This document shows positions 12,698 through 24,386 of a stretch of DNA of 64,000 bases, in pieces. Source of the DNA: Acytostelium subglobosum LB1 (Eukaryota > Evosea > Eumycetozoa > Acytosteliales > Acytosteliaceae); NCBI RefSeq assembly GCF_000787575.1, contig NW_012236511.1, positions 186,001-250,000 on the forward strand. Direction: 5' to 3'. The position numbers were made by a program, and so were the translations under genes. The notes below the pieces were generated by a model. It ran no database searches. It was not told the DNA's origin and saw only the letters and a list, made by a program, of their open reading frames with translations. Within the stretch, counting starts at the first letter, position 1; the number at the start of each line of letters is the position of its first letter.

Positions 12698-13282
12698 CCA
12701 ACGACCTTAACTAATAACACAATAATGATTCAAGATGTAACATGAACAGATTGAGTCTGCAAGGCAAGTCACATGACCGACTTATACTGTAAGACTTGAT
12801 GACTTACAAACTGTGCTTGAAGTGAAGTCGGAGCAAGGATCAGATTGTCGGGGCATTGAAGGCGAGTTGCGTTGGCTATATTAAGCAAGAGTTGCTTGCA
12901 ATGATGATGGGCATGGTTGGTTGAAAGTGTGTGTCACTTGGACCCATGTTTGGCTATTCTTGGTCAACTATGCATCAAAAACATGCCCATAATCCACTCA
13001 GGAGTTTGCGTTTCTCCCGCGATAACCTCGCCCCGACAATCCCCTTGGCGAGGCCTGAAGAGATGACTTCATTGGTCAAGGAGGTTTCAACCTTGAATTC
13101 CAAGTCGGAGCATGCTTGTGCGAGTTTGGTGGAAGGCAGTGGCGACAAAGAGCCCAAGGAACAGCGGCTACATTGGCTAACTCGTGAGGGAAGATTGACC
13201 AACTCATGGGTCACCATCAAGGTCTGAGGCAACTACATCAAGTTCAGGTACAAACAAAAAGAGACAGATAAAGAGATAGAGA

Positions 13283-16200
13283 ATGTCCATCAAATATATG
13301 TTATTGATGGCGCTGGTGATGGCTATGATGATGGCCATTGTGTTGCCACACTCACTAGTCCAAGCCAGCTGGAACATAACACAAACAGTTCAGTTGTCAA
13401 ATAAGAAGGCTAATGTACTTGGAATGCACTTTGATTATGCAGTGATGGACCTTATATTGGATCGCGAGATCTATACCTACATGTCAATACCTTGTCCCAA
13501 CACGACGTATCAGCCACCAGCTCCCAACCCCATCGATTGCTCTTGTGACTATGCCAGCAAGACAAAGTGTGGATCCACCCTCTCAGGCAATCCCACATGT
13601 CCGCCATGTAGCGACGCAGCCTATCTATGCAACCCTTCCAATACCCAATGGTACAACATCGAGCCAAACAAAACAATGATCATCAATACCCAGAACATCT
13701 CCAAGTTCCATCTTCGTTACAACTACAACGTCAACACCACCACCCCTGAGGGTCTAATGGTATGTACTACTTCTACATGGCTACGTCTGGATGTCCATCA
13801 ACTCCACTAACTCACTCCAACAATCACACACTCAATCAATCATACTAGGTAACCGCCGAGTTAATTGGTAGAACCAATCCTTTCCAGAGGGTAGTGATGA
13901 CAGCCTCACATAGTAGTGACAATTATTGGATATACTGTCCATCAGATATACCTAAAGGTATACAAAGAAAGACAGCATCATTGACATTGATAGTCTATGT
14001 TGAAGTACAGGACTTTGTTGGAAATGTAGCATTCACTTTGCACACATCCAATATTGTACCTCGTGTTGACAACACTGCCGCTAAATGCCAGAACGTTACA
14101 AAGTACCATCAATGCATTAATGATGGACAGATTGTACACTTGTCGGGACATGATGCCTTGTACACATTCTCGGTCGATCGTCCCATGGTCCTATCAATAT
14201 TCTGTTACCTTGATTGGGACCAAGGTGAGTTCTCCCAAGGTATCCAGACCGTCAAAGATGTTGAAATCTCCATCTCTGATCAAGAAAAGTATCCCAACGC
14301 CACCAATCATAAATGGCGCTTCTACTCCATGGATCGTAAGTATAATAATGTGGAGTGATTCCAATCAACCAATCACTAACACCTCAATCAATGTGTGTGT
14401 AGCCGAGCCATATGGAGAGATGGAGTCCAGCTTCATGGGCACATTACCAGTGACACCTTTGAGTAATGGTGCGAGTAGATTGTTGTACATCAATGTGGTC
14501 ACGGTAAAGAATTTATCATGTACCTTCACATCATATTCCAAGCAATGGAGGACACCGGTCTTCACCAGTGATAGGGTATCATCATTCATGCGTGCTTATA
14601 ATGGTGCTCATCTACTCTATGGCGATGGTACTGTTCAGACTAGTGATGACAGATCAATGGGATTCCAACAACGTTATGGACCATATCAGAATACTTATCC
14701 AGTGATGAATGTACCCAATCCATTCATTCCAATACCAATGTCAATAATGAATGATCCCTACCTGAGTCAGTTGTATCCTTCAGATGACATAAAGCAAGTC
14801 AGAGTTGGGATGGCGCCATTCAAGACCAAGTCTTTCCAGGCGACCTTCCAACTCTCGAGACAAGTAAACGACTACCGAGTCATTTACAACGACTACGGCA
14901 CTGTCTCCAACGCGGCCAAGATGCAGTTCACAGGAATCTTCGTGGACATTGATGGGAATGTAAGTACATGTGATCAATCAATCATTAAGTGCACTCTATA
15001 TATTAATCACACACTAACTCAATCAATCAATCACTCGATCACAGCCATTTGATAACTTAATTGAGTTGAGCCAGACCCCAGAAATACCATGCTCATACAC
15101 TAGATTGTTGTCAATTCAAGACTTAATCAAGAAGTATCAACTCAACATGTCATCAAACAATGATAACCTACAACTTATAGAGTTGAGGTACAACCTGGAC
15201 ATCATATCATTCATGGACGAGTGGCAGGGATGTGTCAATCAAACATCCAACCTGATGCTACTCGAGCCAAAGAATGTTACAATGACCACCAACTCATGTC
15301 CAGGCTCATTCATGATGTCGGGAGAGTCCCTCTCCGATCCCTGCTGCAACAAATTCGCCAAGTTCTCCAAATGCTGCCAATCGCGTGAGGTCACCATGAA
15401 CATGGACAGTCTGGTCGGCTTCCACACCGATCGTCTCACCTCTTGTAGCAGTCCAGCTTGCACACAATCCAGTCTCCAAGACTACTACGCATCGACTGTT
15501 CGCATGAACAATGGTGAGTGCACCCTCTCACTCAACGCCTACAATCAAGGCCAGCATGGACTTGTCCAGCTCCTCCAACAATGCAAGACACAGGCTTATG
15601 TTATGCCATGGTGTGACAACGACACTCAATGCCCCTCTGGCGGCACGTGCAGTTTCTACACTCGCAAGTGTGTCGTTCCCCTCGCTGAACAGGACAGGTC
15701 ATACATAACATGTGTCCTCGAGCACTCCTCCATCTCATCAGTGTTTAATCTCAAGACACAACTCGGTTTGGCCACATCTACCGCCCTGGACACCCTGGTC
15801 GAGGCCGTGTACCAATCATTCAGGATACCCGACTGCACGTCCCCCGTCTCCAACGACTACCGGACCAACTACCATTACGAAGACCCAACCCTGAGCATCC
15901 CCATCAAGTTCATGTCCGACTGTCCCGATCGATATTGTCCACTCAATCACTTAACGTACATCGATTACAACCCTCAACTGGCTCCGACCAAGGGCATGAC
16001 GTCGGCAGAGAACTGTGTATACAATGGAATATGCCAGGGGTTGTCGATGCTATGCACACCTGATAGTAAGCTGTGTAGCGAGTGTAATCGAATGGACTTC
16101 TGTGGTCACTGCAGTGCGTCCAATCAAACATTATGTCATGTGATCACAGAGTTTGGATCGAACTGCTCTTCAGGAAAGCCAGTGTGTCTGCTACCGAATG

Positions 16201-18554
16201 GCAAATACAACACTACTATCAAAACACAGGAGGAGTGCTCCCAACTTGGAGTGTGCACTGGTGAATGTGGACTACAATGCACAGGTCCATCATACTGTTT
16301 AGCCAGCAAGCTCAACCAGGCACAATGCAACCAGACTAGCATGAACTTCACCAATGGTGCGTGCTACGTCAATGTGGGACAGCAGGCTTGTCTACAAGGC
16401 AACTACACTTGGTTTGATTGTGGCGCACTCACACCGACACAATGCAACACACCCAAGTACAGCTCAACATGCCAGGTGAAGCCGATCGCATGTACAAAGG
16501 ATCAATGTACTGGTACATCAGGAACATGTTCAGATTCGCTCTACTTCACCAACTCAATCACTTCGAAAAGAAACATTGGCCTGTGCACCAAGCCACACTC
16601 AGTATTGATCGAATCAAGGAAGCAGATGGTATGCGCAAAGGATGAATATGACAGTCCCATGGGATGTTTCAATCCTTTGGCAACCTACACCACGGAGGAT
16701 TGTCATGCCTTTGGAAATGGATACACTTGGTGGGAGCCTGCCTTCAATCAATCATCTTGTGAGTCCAAGATGGGATGTCTGATGTCAGACTTTTCCAACA
16801 CGACTGCAGGCCAATCACGATTCAATGAGATGACTCAAGATCAATGTACACAGTGTCAATCAAGTGCCGACATGTACCAATGGACAAACAAGTTCAACTG
16901 GATACCTGGCAGATGGCTCCCAGGTGTGATGGTGGTACCAACTTGGTACTCATACGTGGACTTTATAAGCACCTCCTCATATGGTGACTCTTTTAGCATC
17001 GATGGCTTTGGAACCGCACTTTCCAACATCATGAAGTATGATCTCATCCGATCATCATGCCAATTCCAAGGAATTCAGGACAGCGTTGAGACTGTGTCAT
17101 GTAGTTGTTCTGGTCCAGGAGGTAGTCCATGCTTCAATTCAACATCCGTACCAACTCAATCACTTCAAGTGTGTTCAATGGAGTCCAAGAAGTATCAAGT
17201 GATCAATGGTTATATACAATTCTATCCAGACTCTATCACTCAATCATGTATCTACATCAATGTATCTGAAATCAGTCGTGAGACCTATTCATCTGCACCT
17301 TCTCGGGTTCCACTCAGTGCCGAATTCTTCAGCTACAAGCCCCCAGTCAAGTATGGAATCACCAATGATGAGGGTGCATTCGTAGGAACGATCCAGAACA
17401 ATGGTATCAGCATCCAAGGCCCGGTCAAACACTTCACTCTCTGTCAACTGATCAGTGAGACTACATCCGAGTACCCTATCAATGATATTGCCATGACCAG
17501 CATCAACAATGTAACATTGTTACCAATGGATGCAACACCAATTATTGGTCTAGACTACATCTGCATCAATATCACGCAGGTCGATAGGATCAACAACGAC
17601 AGCATCACACTATTCCCCATCATAAGGATGACGGACTGGAAGACTTCCAAGGAGTTCTTCACCAAGTCACAGACGGTGATGATGTACTTCTTGGGTACGG
17701 CATATGGTCTATGTGCACTCTGGGGATTGTTCCAGATCAGTGTGATCGTTGTGAGATTGATCAGAAGGATTGAACGACCCAAGTTGGCACATGCATTGAT
17801 CACCGCCATCGCTGGCTATACATTCATCAGATCAGTGTACTTCTTCATTCTTCCAACTGGCACATTGTACTCATCGTCAGTATCAGACTATGTGTTGGTG
17901 ATACTGCCAACATTCATCTACTTCACATGCTTCTCATTCATTCTTGGANTGTGGTACATCCTGGTCAGTCCCAACATTGTCCAAGACTACATGAAGCGAT
18001 TGAGCAGGACGATCATCATACTCAATGGTGTGTTGTACATTGCATGCATCACAATCATCTTGGTNTACAACGCGTCAAAGAGCACGAGNTCNGTCAGCTT
18101 CTGTGGCACGCGAGCCATGGGCAAGGTGTCCAACTCGACGACACAGACCATCATCTCACTCTTTTATGGTGTTCTCCAAGCATTGATCTCATTGGTCTTT
18201 GGCATTATGTTCATCTTCCTTGGCGTCAAGATCAACAAACTGCTCGGGCCATGGAAAGTCAAGACCAAGGGTATCTTAGGAGTATCAGCTCGCAAGTTAA
18301 AGCTTCTGGCTGTGACAGTCTCTTGTTCATCGGGTCTCATCCTTCACAGTATCTTTGTGTTGGTACTCATAACATCGTCACAGGGATCCAACAATAGTAC
18401 ATTCAGTTTCATCTTCCTGATACTGACAGAGGTGTTCCCTGCCATTGCCATGTACATCTATTACAATCAGACAAAGCTGTCGCCCAGCACTCAAGGCAAA
18501 CGATCATCAACCTCTGTCACTGGCGGAGGCAACAAGATGCAAGCATTCTCATAA
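13283..18554 (+). CDS. Large Cys-rich ectodomain 7TM protein, copy 2
   Basis: Exons 13283-13759, 13849-14335, 14403-14959 and 15045-18554, phases 0,1,0, giving 1676 residues. It is collinear with copy 1: signal peptide, WNITQ and LGMHFDYAVMD opening, VDRP motif in exon 2, Cys-rich glycosylated ectodomain, IPGRWLPG, then seven membrane segments from EFFTKSQ. Four single Ns (17949, 18065, 18089, 18092) fall in the membrane region that is most alike between paralogues, so base calls there are unsure. The tail ends KMQAFS rather than the KMKV(I/L)K of the other copies. Function unknown. It lies 823 bases behind copy 1 in the same direction, consistent with tandem duplication. Confidence 0.88.
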
Positions 18555-19015
18555 ACATATCTACATTACAAGTTCAAGTTTGGTTGTTTATTGATTGGAT
18601 TGATTGGAATGAGTGAGGTGATGTGCTCTCGTCGGACATTTAGGAAGAGGAATGATGAAGAATGGAATGTTGTACATTGATGCACATTGTGGATTGGACT
18701 GGAGATGAAAAGGAATGGAATGGAGCAAAGTGAAGCTTTGTGATAATAAATAGGATTGAAGGATTGATTGATTGAATGTGATTGATTGATGGGAATACTA
18801 CTATACTTATAATTACTAACTAACTAACTACTATTAATATCATATCGTTATGAACAGAATGACTCTGATACATCCTTAAGAAGTGCTCTCCTTGTACGAG
18901 ACAGCTTCATCTCAAGGATTGGCGCAGAGTAAGCAGCTCTCTCAGCATTCAACACTGTTAAGAGGAGGGCGGCATTAATGTACTGTACCATACCATCGAG
19001 TCCAACAAACTACTA
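18555..19015. other. Intergenic between convergent 7TM copy 2 and RapGAP genes
   Basis: 3' flanks of two convergent genes. Contains AATAAATAGG at about 18746, a possible polyadenylation signal for copy 2, plus GATT tracts. No gene seen. Confidence 0.55.
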
Positions 19016-20305
19016 TTACTTACACTTGGCGTATAAAAAGTCCTTGAAAGCTTGATCCTTCTTGAATAGACCATTGGCGGGCATGGCCGGTCCAAACTCT
19101 GGCACGGCATCCCTCGACACGATGGCCAGACGGTAGAAGCGCTCATTGTCAATCTTGACGGCCTTGACCACCAACACGACAAGTACCTGACGCGAACTGA
19201 TTGTTGTGGGTCTGTAGACAGTATCGCCATCCTGGAATACAATCACCACAATGTCGTTACCAATATGTCGCTTTCTCTCCAACTGTTGCTTGTCCTTCAC
19301 ATTGAATGGCAGCAATGTTGACACATGGAACATTATCTCATTATTATTCCATCTTTGATAGATTGAATGTGTTCCTGTTGTTCCAGCTATAGTTGGTTGG
19401 CTATGTGTAAGTGATTGATTGATCTATTGAATGATTGAATGGAGTATTTACATCTAACATCTAATCCTGCTCTGAAGTTGCCCCATCCATTGAGCTGTAC
19501 TCTATCGCCAAGGAAATCAATAAACTCATCAAACTCTGGGCTGCATTGAACATTGGCAAACATCTCGTCCTCCTTGTTCTGTCCATCCATTGAATATAGT
19601 ATACCAAACTTGAATCCTTTGATTGCCTAGTATAGTGAGTATGAATGAGTTAGTGTGATTGAGTGATTGAGTGATTGATCAACAATCAAACAAACATACC
19701 TGCTTTTCCTCAAGGTTCAAGAGTGCCTGTGGCAATGAAGTGTCGGTGATGAGCTTCATTCCCTTCTGATACTGTGGTGCCATTGCCTTTAGAATGTCGA
19801 ATGGCGATGGACCTGACTTGAACAGATTTCTCCACCAAGTTGTCTTAACACTGCTTGCTGCAACATTGACACGTTCGTTACCCTATGAGTGATTGAATGT
19901 ACATTTGTTAGCATCACATTGTGATCAACTTCAGCTTGCTTTCTTGCTGCTTGCTTACAGTTGCGGTTCTAATGAGACCACTATAGTTCTTTCCATCTGT
20001 GTCCAATATGATTGAGATACAGACAGGGTTCTCTGGGAGACCCTTTGCAATGAAGTTGCTATGATCTAATATGTTTGAATCAAAGTGAGTGATTGATCGA
20101 ATGAGATTGAATGATTGATTGAATGAATGAATATACCTTTATCTAGGAATGTTTCGCGGAAGTATCTCGAATCATTATCAGAGAGATCAAAGACGCCCTC
20201 GAATACATTTGGTATTGAAGAGCAATCGAATGTCTTTGGTTCCTGATCAGCTGAACCCTCAATCCTGTATCCAACACTTGGTGCAATGAATACGTTGTTA
20301 CTCAT
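19016..20305 (-). CDS. RapGAP-domain protein
   Basis: GTPase-activating protein for Rap-type small GTPases. Minus-strand exons are 20137-20305, 19959-20065, 19700-19882, 19452-19626 and 19016-19386, giving 334 residues. The domain is nearly the whole C-terminal two thirds: KFGILY, EEMF, SPEFDEF, FRAGLDV, TGTHSIY and EIMFHVSTLLPF. RKRHIGNDIVVIVF follows, whose Asn (HIGND) corresponds to the catalytic asparagine of Rap1GAP. The N-terminal 150 residues have no recognised domain. In dictyostelids Rap signalling controls adhesion and cytoskeleton; the link to this protein is by family only. The introns carry GATTGATT tracts. It is divergent from the LUD-domain gene. Confidence 0.92.
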
Positions 20306-21221
20306 TCTTAGTAATAATAATAAATAAATAAATATATAATGTTTGTTATATATATAACGAATGAATGTATGAATGAATGTTGGGAGAAAATAGAATAGAC
20401 TAGACTAGAATGGACTTGCAAGCATGAATAGTAACAAACACAGTACATCACAACACCATGCACCTCTCCACGAGAGTGGTGGGTCTTTGCAACCTTTAAT
20501 TATTTTGAAAAGAGCGTGATTTCGTGTTTGTTGTGAGTGTGTATGTGTTTGAGTATCAAACAGGGTCTAGATGATCAAAAATAGTTAACATAATTGTTTT
20601 GTCCTGTTCATTGAACAATAATTCGTATTGTTGGTTTTGTGGGCATTCCAAGGAATATTGATGCAAAATAACATTGTGTCTGATTGGTGAAAAAGTAATG
20701 TCTTTTAATATTTATTTGTTTTTAAAAGATATAGATAAAGATAAAAACTAACATTCATTATTTACTTATCTTCATCTTGATGATCTCACTTCATTTGATG
20801 TTGGGTATCCAACAAGAGAATCTGGAAGCTTGCACCAAGCTAATCCACTACCAACCCCAATAGTGTTCTTTGCATGGCCCGTTGATCCCACAGATTCAAT
20901 GTCCAAAGAGACATACCACATCACGTGTGTTACTGAAAGGGCATGAGGAGTGAACACACTACCCACCAACACCGAACAACCCTTTTCCCCACCCAGACAA
21001 CAATCCAAGCAGTAACACAACTTGAATGTGTGTGTGTGTGCTTCCGGAATGAATGAATGAATGAATGAATAGAGGTCACTAAAAGATGAGATGAATGTAG
21101 TGAAGTTGAAGTGCACAGTCCAAAGTGTTAAATATTCTTAATCCTCAACACATATTCCATTCATACTTATCTTATAATATAGATAGAGATAATAATAATT
21201 TAAAGAAATAATAATAATAGA
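20306..21221. other. Intergenic between divergent RapGAP and LUD-domain genes
   Basis: Shared 5' region of two divergent genes; AT-rich, with a (GAAT)n array at 21048-21070. A 114-codon minus ORF at 20772-21116 has no family resemblance and is not called. Confidence 0.55.
21048..21070 (+). repeat. (GAAT)n array
   Basis: Five to six GAAT units in the intergenic region upstream of the LUD-domain gene. Confidence 0.85.
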
Positions 21222-21969
21222 ATGATCGCATTTGATAAATTGGTTGATTATAAGAGTGACTTTAAGGTGGATACTGGAAAGTTCCGTGTTCTTCCAAGCC
21301 AGTCCACCGTCGAGGAGGTTGCCAAGAAGTTGGAATCACTCAATCACAAGGCAACAATTGTCAAAGATGAAGCCGCTGCCCTCGCACTCATCAAAACCCT
21401 AATTCCAAATGGTGCCTCTGTTATGAACGCTGGTTCAGTATCCCTTTCTGGTAAGCATCATCATCATGAATAATGAATGAATGATTGAATGAATGTATGA
21501 ATACTTACACAAGTTGATGTTTATGAATGTAGAGATTGGTTGGATTGATTACCTCAAGGGTAGCCACCCATGGAAGAACTTGCATCATGATATCCTGGAG
21601 GAGAAGGATCCAGCCAAGCAGGCGGAGCTCCGTCGTCACTCAATGTCAGCTGACTACTTTGTATCGAGTGTTTCGGCCGTGTCAAAGGATGGCGCCATCT
21701 ATGTGTGTGACGCCAGTGGATCAAGAGTAGGAGGCTTCTCCTTTGCTGCCAAGAACATCATCTTGGTGGTTGGCACTCACAAGATCGTTGAGAATGACAA
21801 GGATGGTCACTCCAGAGTATGGGACTTCTGTTTGCCATCCGAGTCAGTGCGCGCTCACGTTGCCTACAAAGTACCAGGCAGCCAAGTCCAGAACATGTTG
21901 CGTATTGCCAACAGCAATGTACCAGGCAGGATCCATGTCATCTTTGTACCAAAGATGCTCGGATATTAG
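21222..21969 (+). CDS. LUD-domain (LutC/YkgG-like) protein
   Basis: Two exons, 21222-21450 and 21533-21969, give 221 residues. The second exon restores the motif SVSLSEIGW, the GS-x-T/S-L-x-E-I-G signature of the LUD fold across the splice junction. It is followed by SADYFVSSVSAVSKDGAIY and KNIILVVGTHKIV, typical of this family. The bacterial relatives LutC/LldG take part in lactate use, often beside Fe-S oxidoreductase subunits; no such partner is visible here, so the eukaryotic role is unknown. No targeting sequence is evident. The end of the gene converges on the CLYBL-like gene with 171 bases between stops. Confidence 0.88.
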
Positions 21970-22140
21970 ATATATACCCGAGTGTGTTGGTTGCATCCAG
22001 AGTGAGCGCCTACTAGTCAATAAATATGTGTAAGTCATCAATGCTTCATGATATATATATATGTACATCGTTGATCACTCCTGTTTAATGATTGATTGAT
22101 CGATTGATTGAATGATTGAGCGAACAAACAATGACTACTA

Positions 22141-23244
22141 CTACTGCTCCTTGTCGAGCCATTTATCATTGCTAGAGTCCTCTCGCTTGGGATAGAAGGA
22201 CTCGATTGAGACGATGTTCTTGGCCCACTTGACCATGGGCATGTCTATCATCTTGCCATCGAGCTCGAATGCTCCCTTGCCCTGTGCCTGGAACACCTCA
22301 TTCTGCTCGATGATGCGACTGGCAAAGTCAAACTTCTGCGGCGACGGCCTGTAGAGCTCGCAAATGATGTCTATCTGATTGGGATGGATTGCCTGCTTGC
22401 CGTGGAAGCCCATGCGGATGCCCTCGCTGGCCTCGCGGCGCAGATAGTCTGGGTCCTTGTAGTTGATGCACACCATATCGATGGCTTGCAGGCCGCTGGC
22501 GATCGCGTGGTTTACCACGTGACTGCGCGCGTACAGCAGCTCCTGGGCCTCGGGCGTGCGTGTGATGCCCGTATCGGCGCAGTAGTCCTCCGAGGCAAAG
22601 ATCAGCGCGTCCAGCTGGCTCTCCTCGTTGGCCAGGCGGTGATAGTTGCATATCTCCTTGAGGTGCACGAGGCTGCGCGCCGACTCGACCGACGCCAGTA
22701 TCTTGAGTTGCTTCTTGAACTTGTAGTGGCGCAGCAATGCAGTTACGTACTGCAGGTGCGCGGCGTCGTCAACCTTGGGTACGACAATGCCGTCGATGTA
22801 TGACGCGACCTTGGCCAGCATCTCGAGATCGGCTTCGAGCAGCCCGCTGTCCACGCCATTGACGCGCACCAGCACCTCAGACGTAATGTACTTGTCGTTG
22901 ACGACTGAGCGTGCGATCTCATCGCGTGCCTCTTGCTTCTGATTGATTGCGACGCCGTCCTCAATGTCCAGCACGATCGAGTCGATCTTGTTTGAGAGGC
23001 CGACTGCCTTGGCAACCTTGCGCTTATCACTACCGGGCACATTGAACAGTACACGACGCAGAGGTTTGTCGTAGATTGATTGTGAGAGGTTGGGGATGAC
23101 AGGTTTGACTGGTAGTGTGCCATCGGAGTAGTTGCGGACATGTTGTTGTAGTAGTAGACTTGAGGGTAGGGCAACAGTCTTCAAAGTATGTTGTTGTGTC
23201 ATTAGTTGTGTAGACAACACAGTCCTTGAGGCTAGCTTTATCAT
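22141..23244 (-). CDS. CLYBL/CitE-like mitochondrial lyase (HpcH/HpaI aldolase family)
   Basis: A single exon of 367 residues. The first 50 residues are rich in Ser, Thr, Leu and Gln with few acids (MIKLASRTVLSTQLMTQQ), typical of a mitochondrial presequence. The CitE core follows: RVLFNVPGSDKRKVAKA, DSIVLDIEDGVA with the acidic metal ligand region, LVRVNG, VVPKVD and ILASVESARSLVHL. ASEDYCADTG and GFHGKQAIHPNQ complete it. The animal relative CLYBL cleaves citramalyl-CoA to acetyl-CoA and pyruvate and is linked to itaconate clearance; the bacterial CitE is a citrate lyase subunit. Stand-alone context and presequence favour the CLYBL type. GC-rich codon use is higher than in its neighbours. 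Confidence 0.9.
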   Translation of the reverse strand: MIKLASRTVLSTQLMTQQHTLKTVALPSSLLLQQHVRNYSDGTLPVKPVIPNLSQSIYDKPLRRVLFNVPGSDKRKVAKAVGLSNKIDSIVLDIEDGVAINQKQEARDEIARSVVNDKYITSEVLVRVNGVDSGLLEADLEMLAKVASYIDGIVVPKVDDAAHLQYVTALLRHYKFKKQLKILASVESARSLVHLKEICNYHRLANEESQLDALIFASEDYCADTGITRTPEAQELLYARSHVVNHAIASGLQAIDMVCINYKDPDYLRREASEGIRMGFHGKQAIHPNQIDIICELYRPSPQKFDFASRIIEQNEVFQAQGKGAFELDGKMIDMPMVKWAKNIVSIESFYPKREDSSNDKWLDKEQ

Positions 23245-23498
23245 TGTTATATGTGTCTATCTGTTGTAGGCTGGAAGGAGAATGAATGAATGAATGAGTG
23301 AATGAAACTTCAATTAATTAAACATTTTGTGAAGTTCACACAAGGCTGGTGTGGTGGGGACGAACGATAGTTCGCTAAAGTGATTGATTGATTGAGTGCA
23401 CTCAAGTGAGTGATTGGGTGGAATAGTTCCAAAGGAAGGTGGAGTTTATTATGAACATGGGTATTGTTGAGTGAATGAAAGAGTAGACGGACATCTTC
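23245..23498. other. Short intergenic between CLYBL-like and globin genes
   Basis: About 254 bases of 5' flank of the lyase gene and 3' flank of the globin, with GAAT and GATT tracts. Nothing else seen. Confidence 0.5.
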
Positions 23499-23939
23499 TT
23501 AAGCATGGGTGGCAGGGGCAGCGGCAGCTCTTGCCTCGGCGGCACCAGCAATCATGGTGGAAGCGACAACGTTATAGGCGTCGGCCCAGGCATTGGTGTA
23601 CTCGGCCTTCCAGGCATCTCCGGCGATGGCTGCCATTGAGGCCAACAGAACCTGTCCAACAACGGCGTAGTGGGCATCCTCTGTGCCGTACTTGACGTGA
23701 CGGGCGCCCATTGCCTGCAGGGCTGGGACGATTGATGGCAAATCGCGCAATGATTTGCGGACCAGTACCAAGGCCGACAGCAACATTCCCTTTTGCTTCT
23801 TCAAGTCGACGGAAGCAAACAGTGGCTGCACTGATGGTGCCACCTCGAACAACTTGGAGTAAAATGTGTCCATCAACAAATCACCCTGTGGGGCAATAAG
23901 GTCAAAGCTATTCTCGAGTAGTTCAATTTGGAGTGACAT
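23499..23939 (-). CDS. Single-domain bacterial-type globin (flavohaemoglobin-like haem domain)
   Basis: One exon, 146 residues, covering just a globin fold. The pattern matches Vitreoscilla-type and flavohaemoglobin globin domains: MDTFYSKLFEVAPSVQPLF with the B10-region Tyr, then an E helix with Gln (KKQKGMLLSAL). The proximal His lies in GARHVKYG, followed by AHYAVVGQVLL and a W-x-x-AYN end. No FAD or NAD reductase domain follows: the stop comes after an Ala-rich tail. In this family the haem binds oxygen or NO; NO detoxification would require a separate reductase. Compared with the two-domain flavohaemoglobins known in dictyostelids, this is a stand-alone form, so independent origin by transfer or domain loss is possible. 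Confidence 0.88.
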   Translation of the reverse strand: MSLQIELLENSFDLIAPQGDLLMDTFYSKLFEVAPSVQPLFASVDLKKQKGMLLSALVLVRKSLRDLPSIVPALQAMGARHVKYGTEDAHYAVVGQVLLASMAAIAGDAWKAEYTNAWADAYNVVASTMIAGAAEARAAAAPATHA

Positions 23940-24386
23940 TATTATTATTATTATTACAAGTTATTATTATATATTTGTATAATTATTATGTGATGATGTA
24001 TTTGATAAATGAAGGCTCACTTTTGTTTGGTCCTAGGGTACACCTGGGCCAGGCCATCTGATTGAATCGAGTGTGTCAGTGTATGAGTGAGGGAATGTTG
24101 TTGTGATGATGTGCACAATGACGACAAGATTGTACCTTGTGTCAGGTCTAACCTGACCAACTCTAAAAATATCTTTCTTTTTTGACAAAGCAAAGGCCCT
24201 CAAACTGACCCGATTTGTTTCAAAATCGGTTTCTAACCCACATTCGTTTGAATTGATTTTCTTCAGATCCTTGGTAAGAATTTGTTTCAAGTTCCATCAA
24301 CATCTCACGTGACATTCAACACAATCTTGTCAAGTTATAACTTCCACATTGTTGTAATATAATACATAATAATGACATACATATAT
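23940..24386. other. Intergenic upstream of globin and downstream of 7TM copy 3
   Basis: AT-rich with an ATT tract just upstream of the globin start. An 85-codon minus-strand ORF at 24033-24290 is unsupported. Confidence 0.5.

Larger units (their letters stand above)
12460..13282. other. Intergenic between 7TM copies 1 and 2
   Basis: Starts with a CCCTTA hexamer array (12461-12494) and later a (CAAT)n array (12665-12696). ORFs of 85-98 codons on both strands at 12931-13232 overlap and are not recognised. The 60 bases before 13283 are purine-rich, as in a 5' leader. Confidence 0.5.

Noticed and set aside
12931-13232. Overlapping ORFs of 85-98 codons on both strands upstream of 7TM copy 2
   Set aside because: No recognisable motif, no splice context, and coding appearance on both strands suggests chance.
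24033-24290. 85-codon minus-strand ORF between globin and 7TM copy 3
   Set aside because: No family resemblance; sits in the flank of two real genes.
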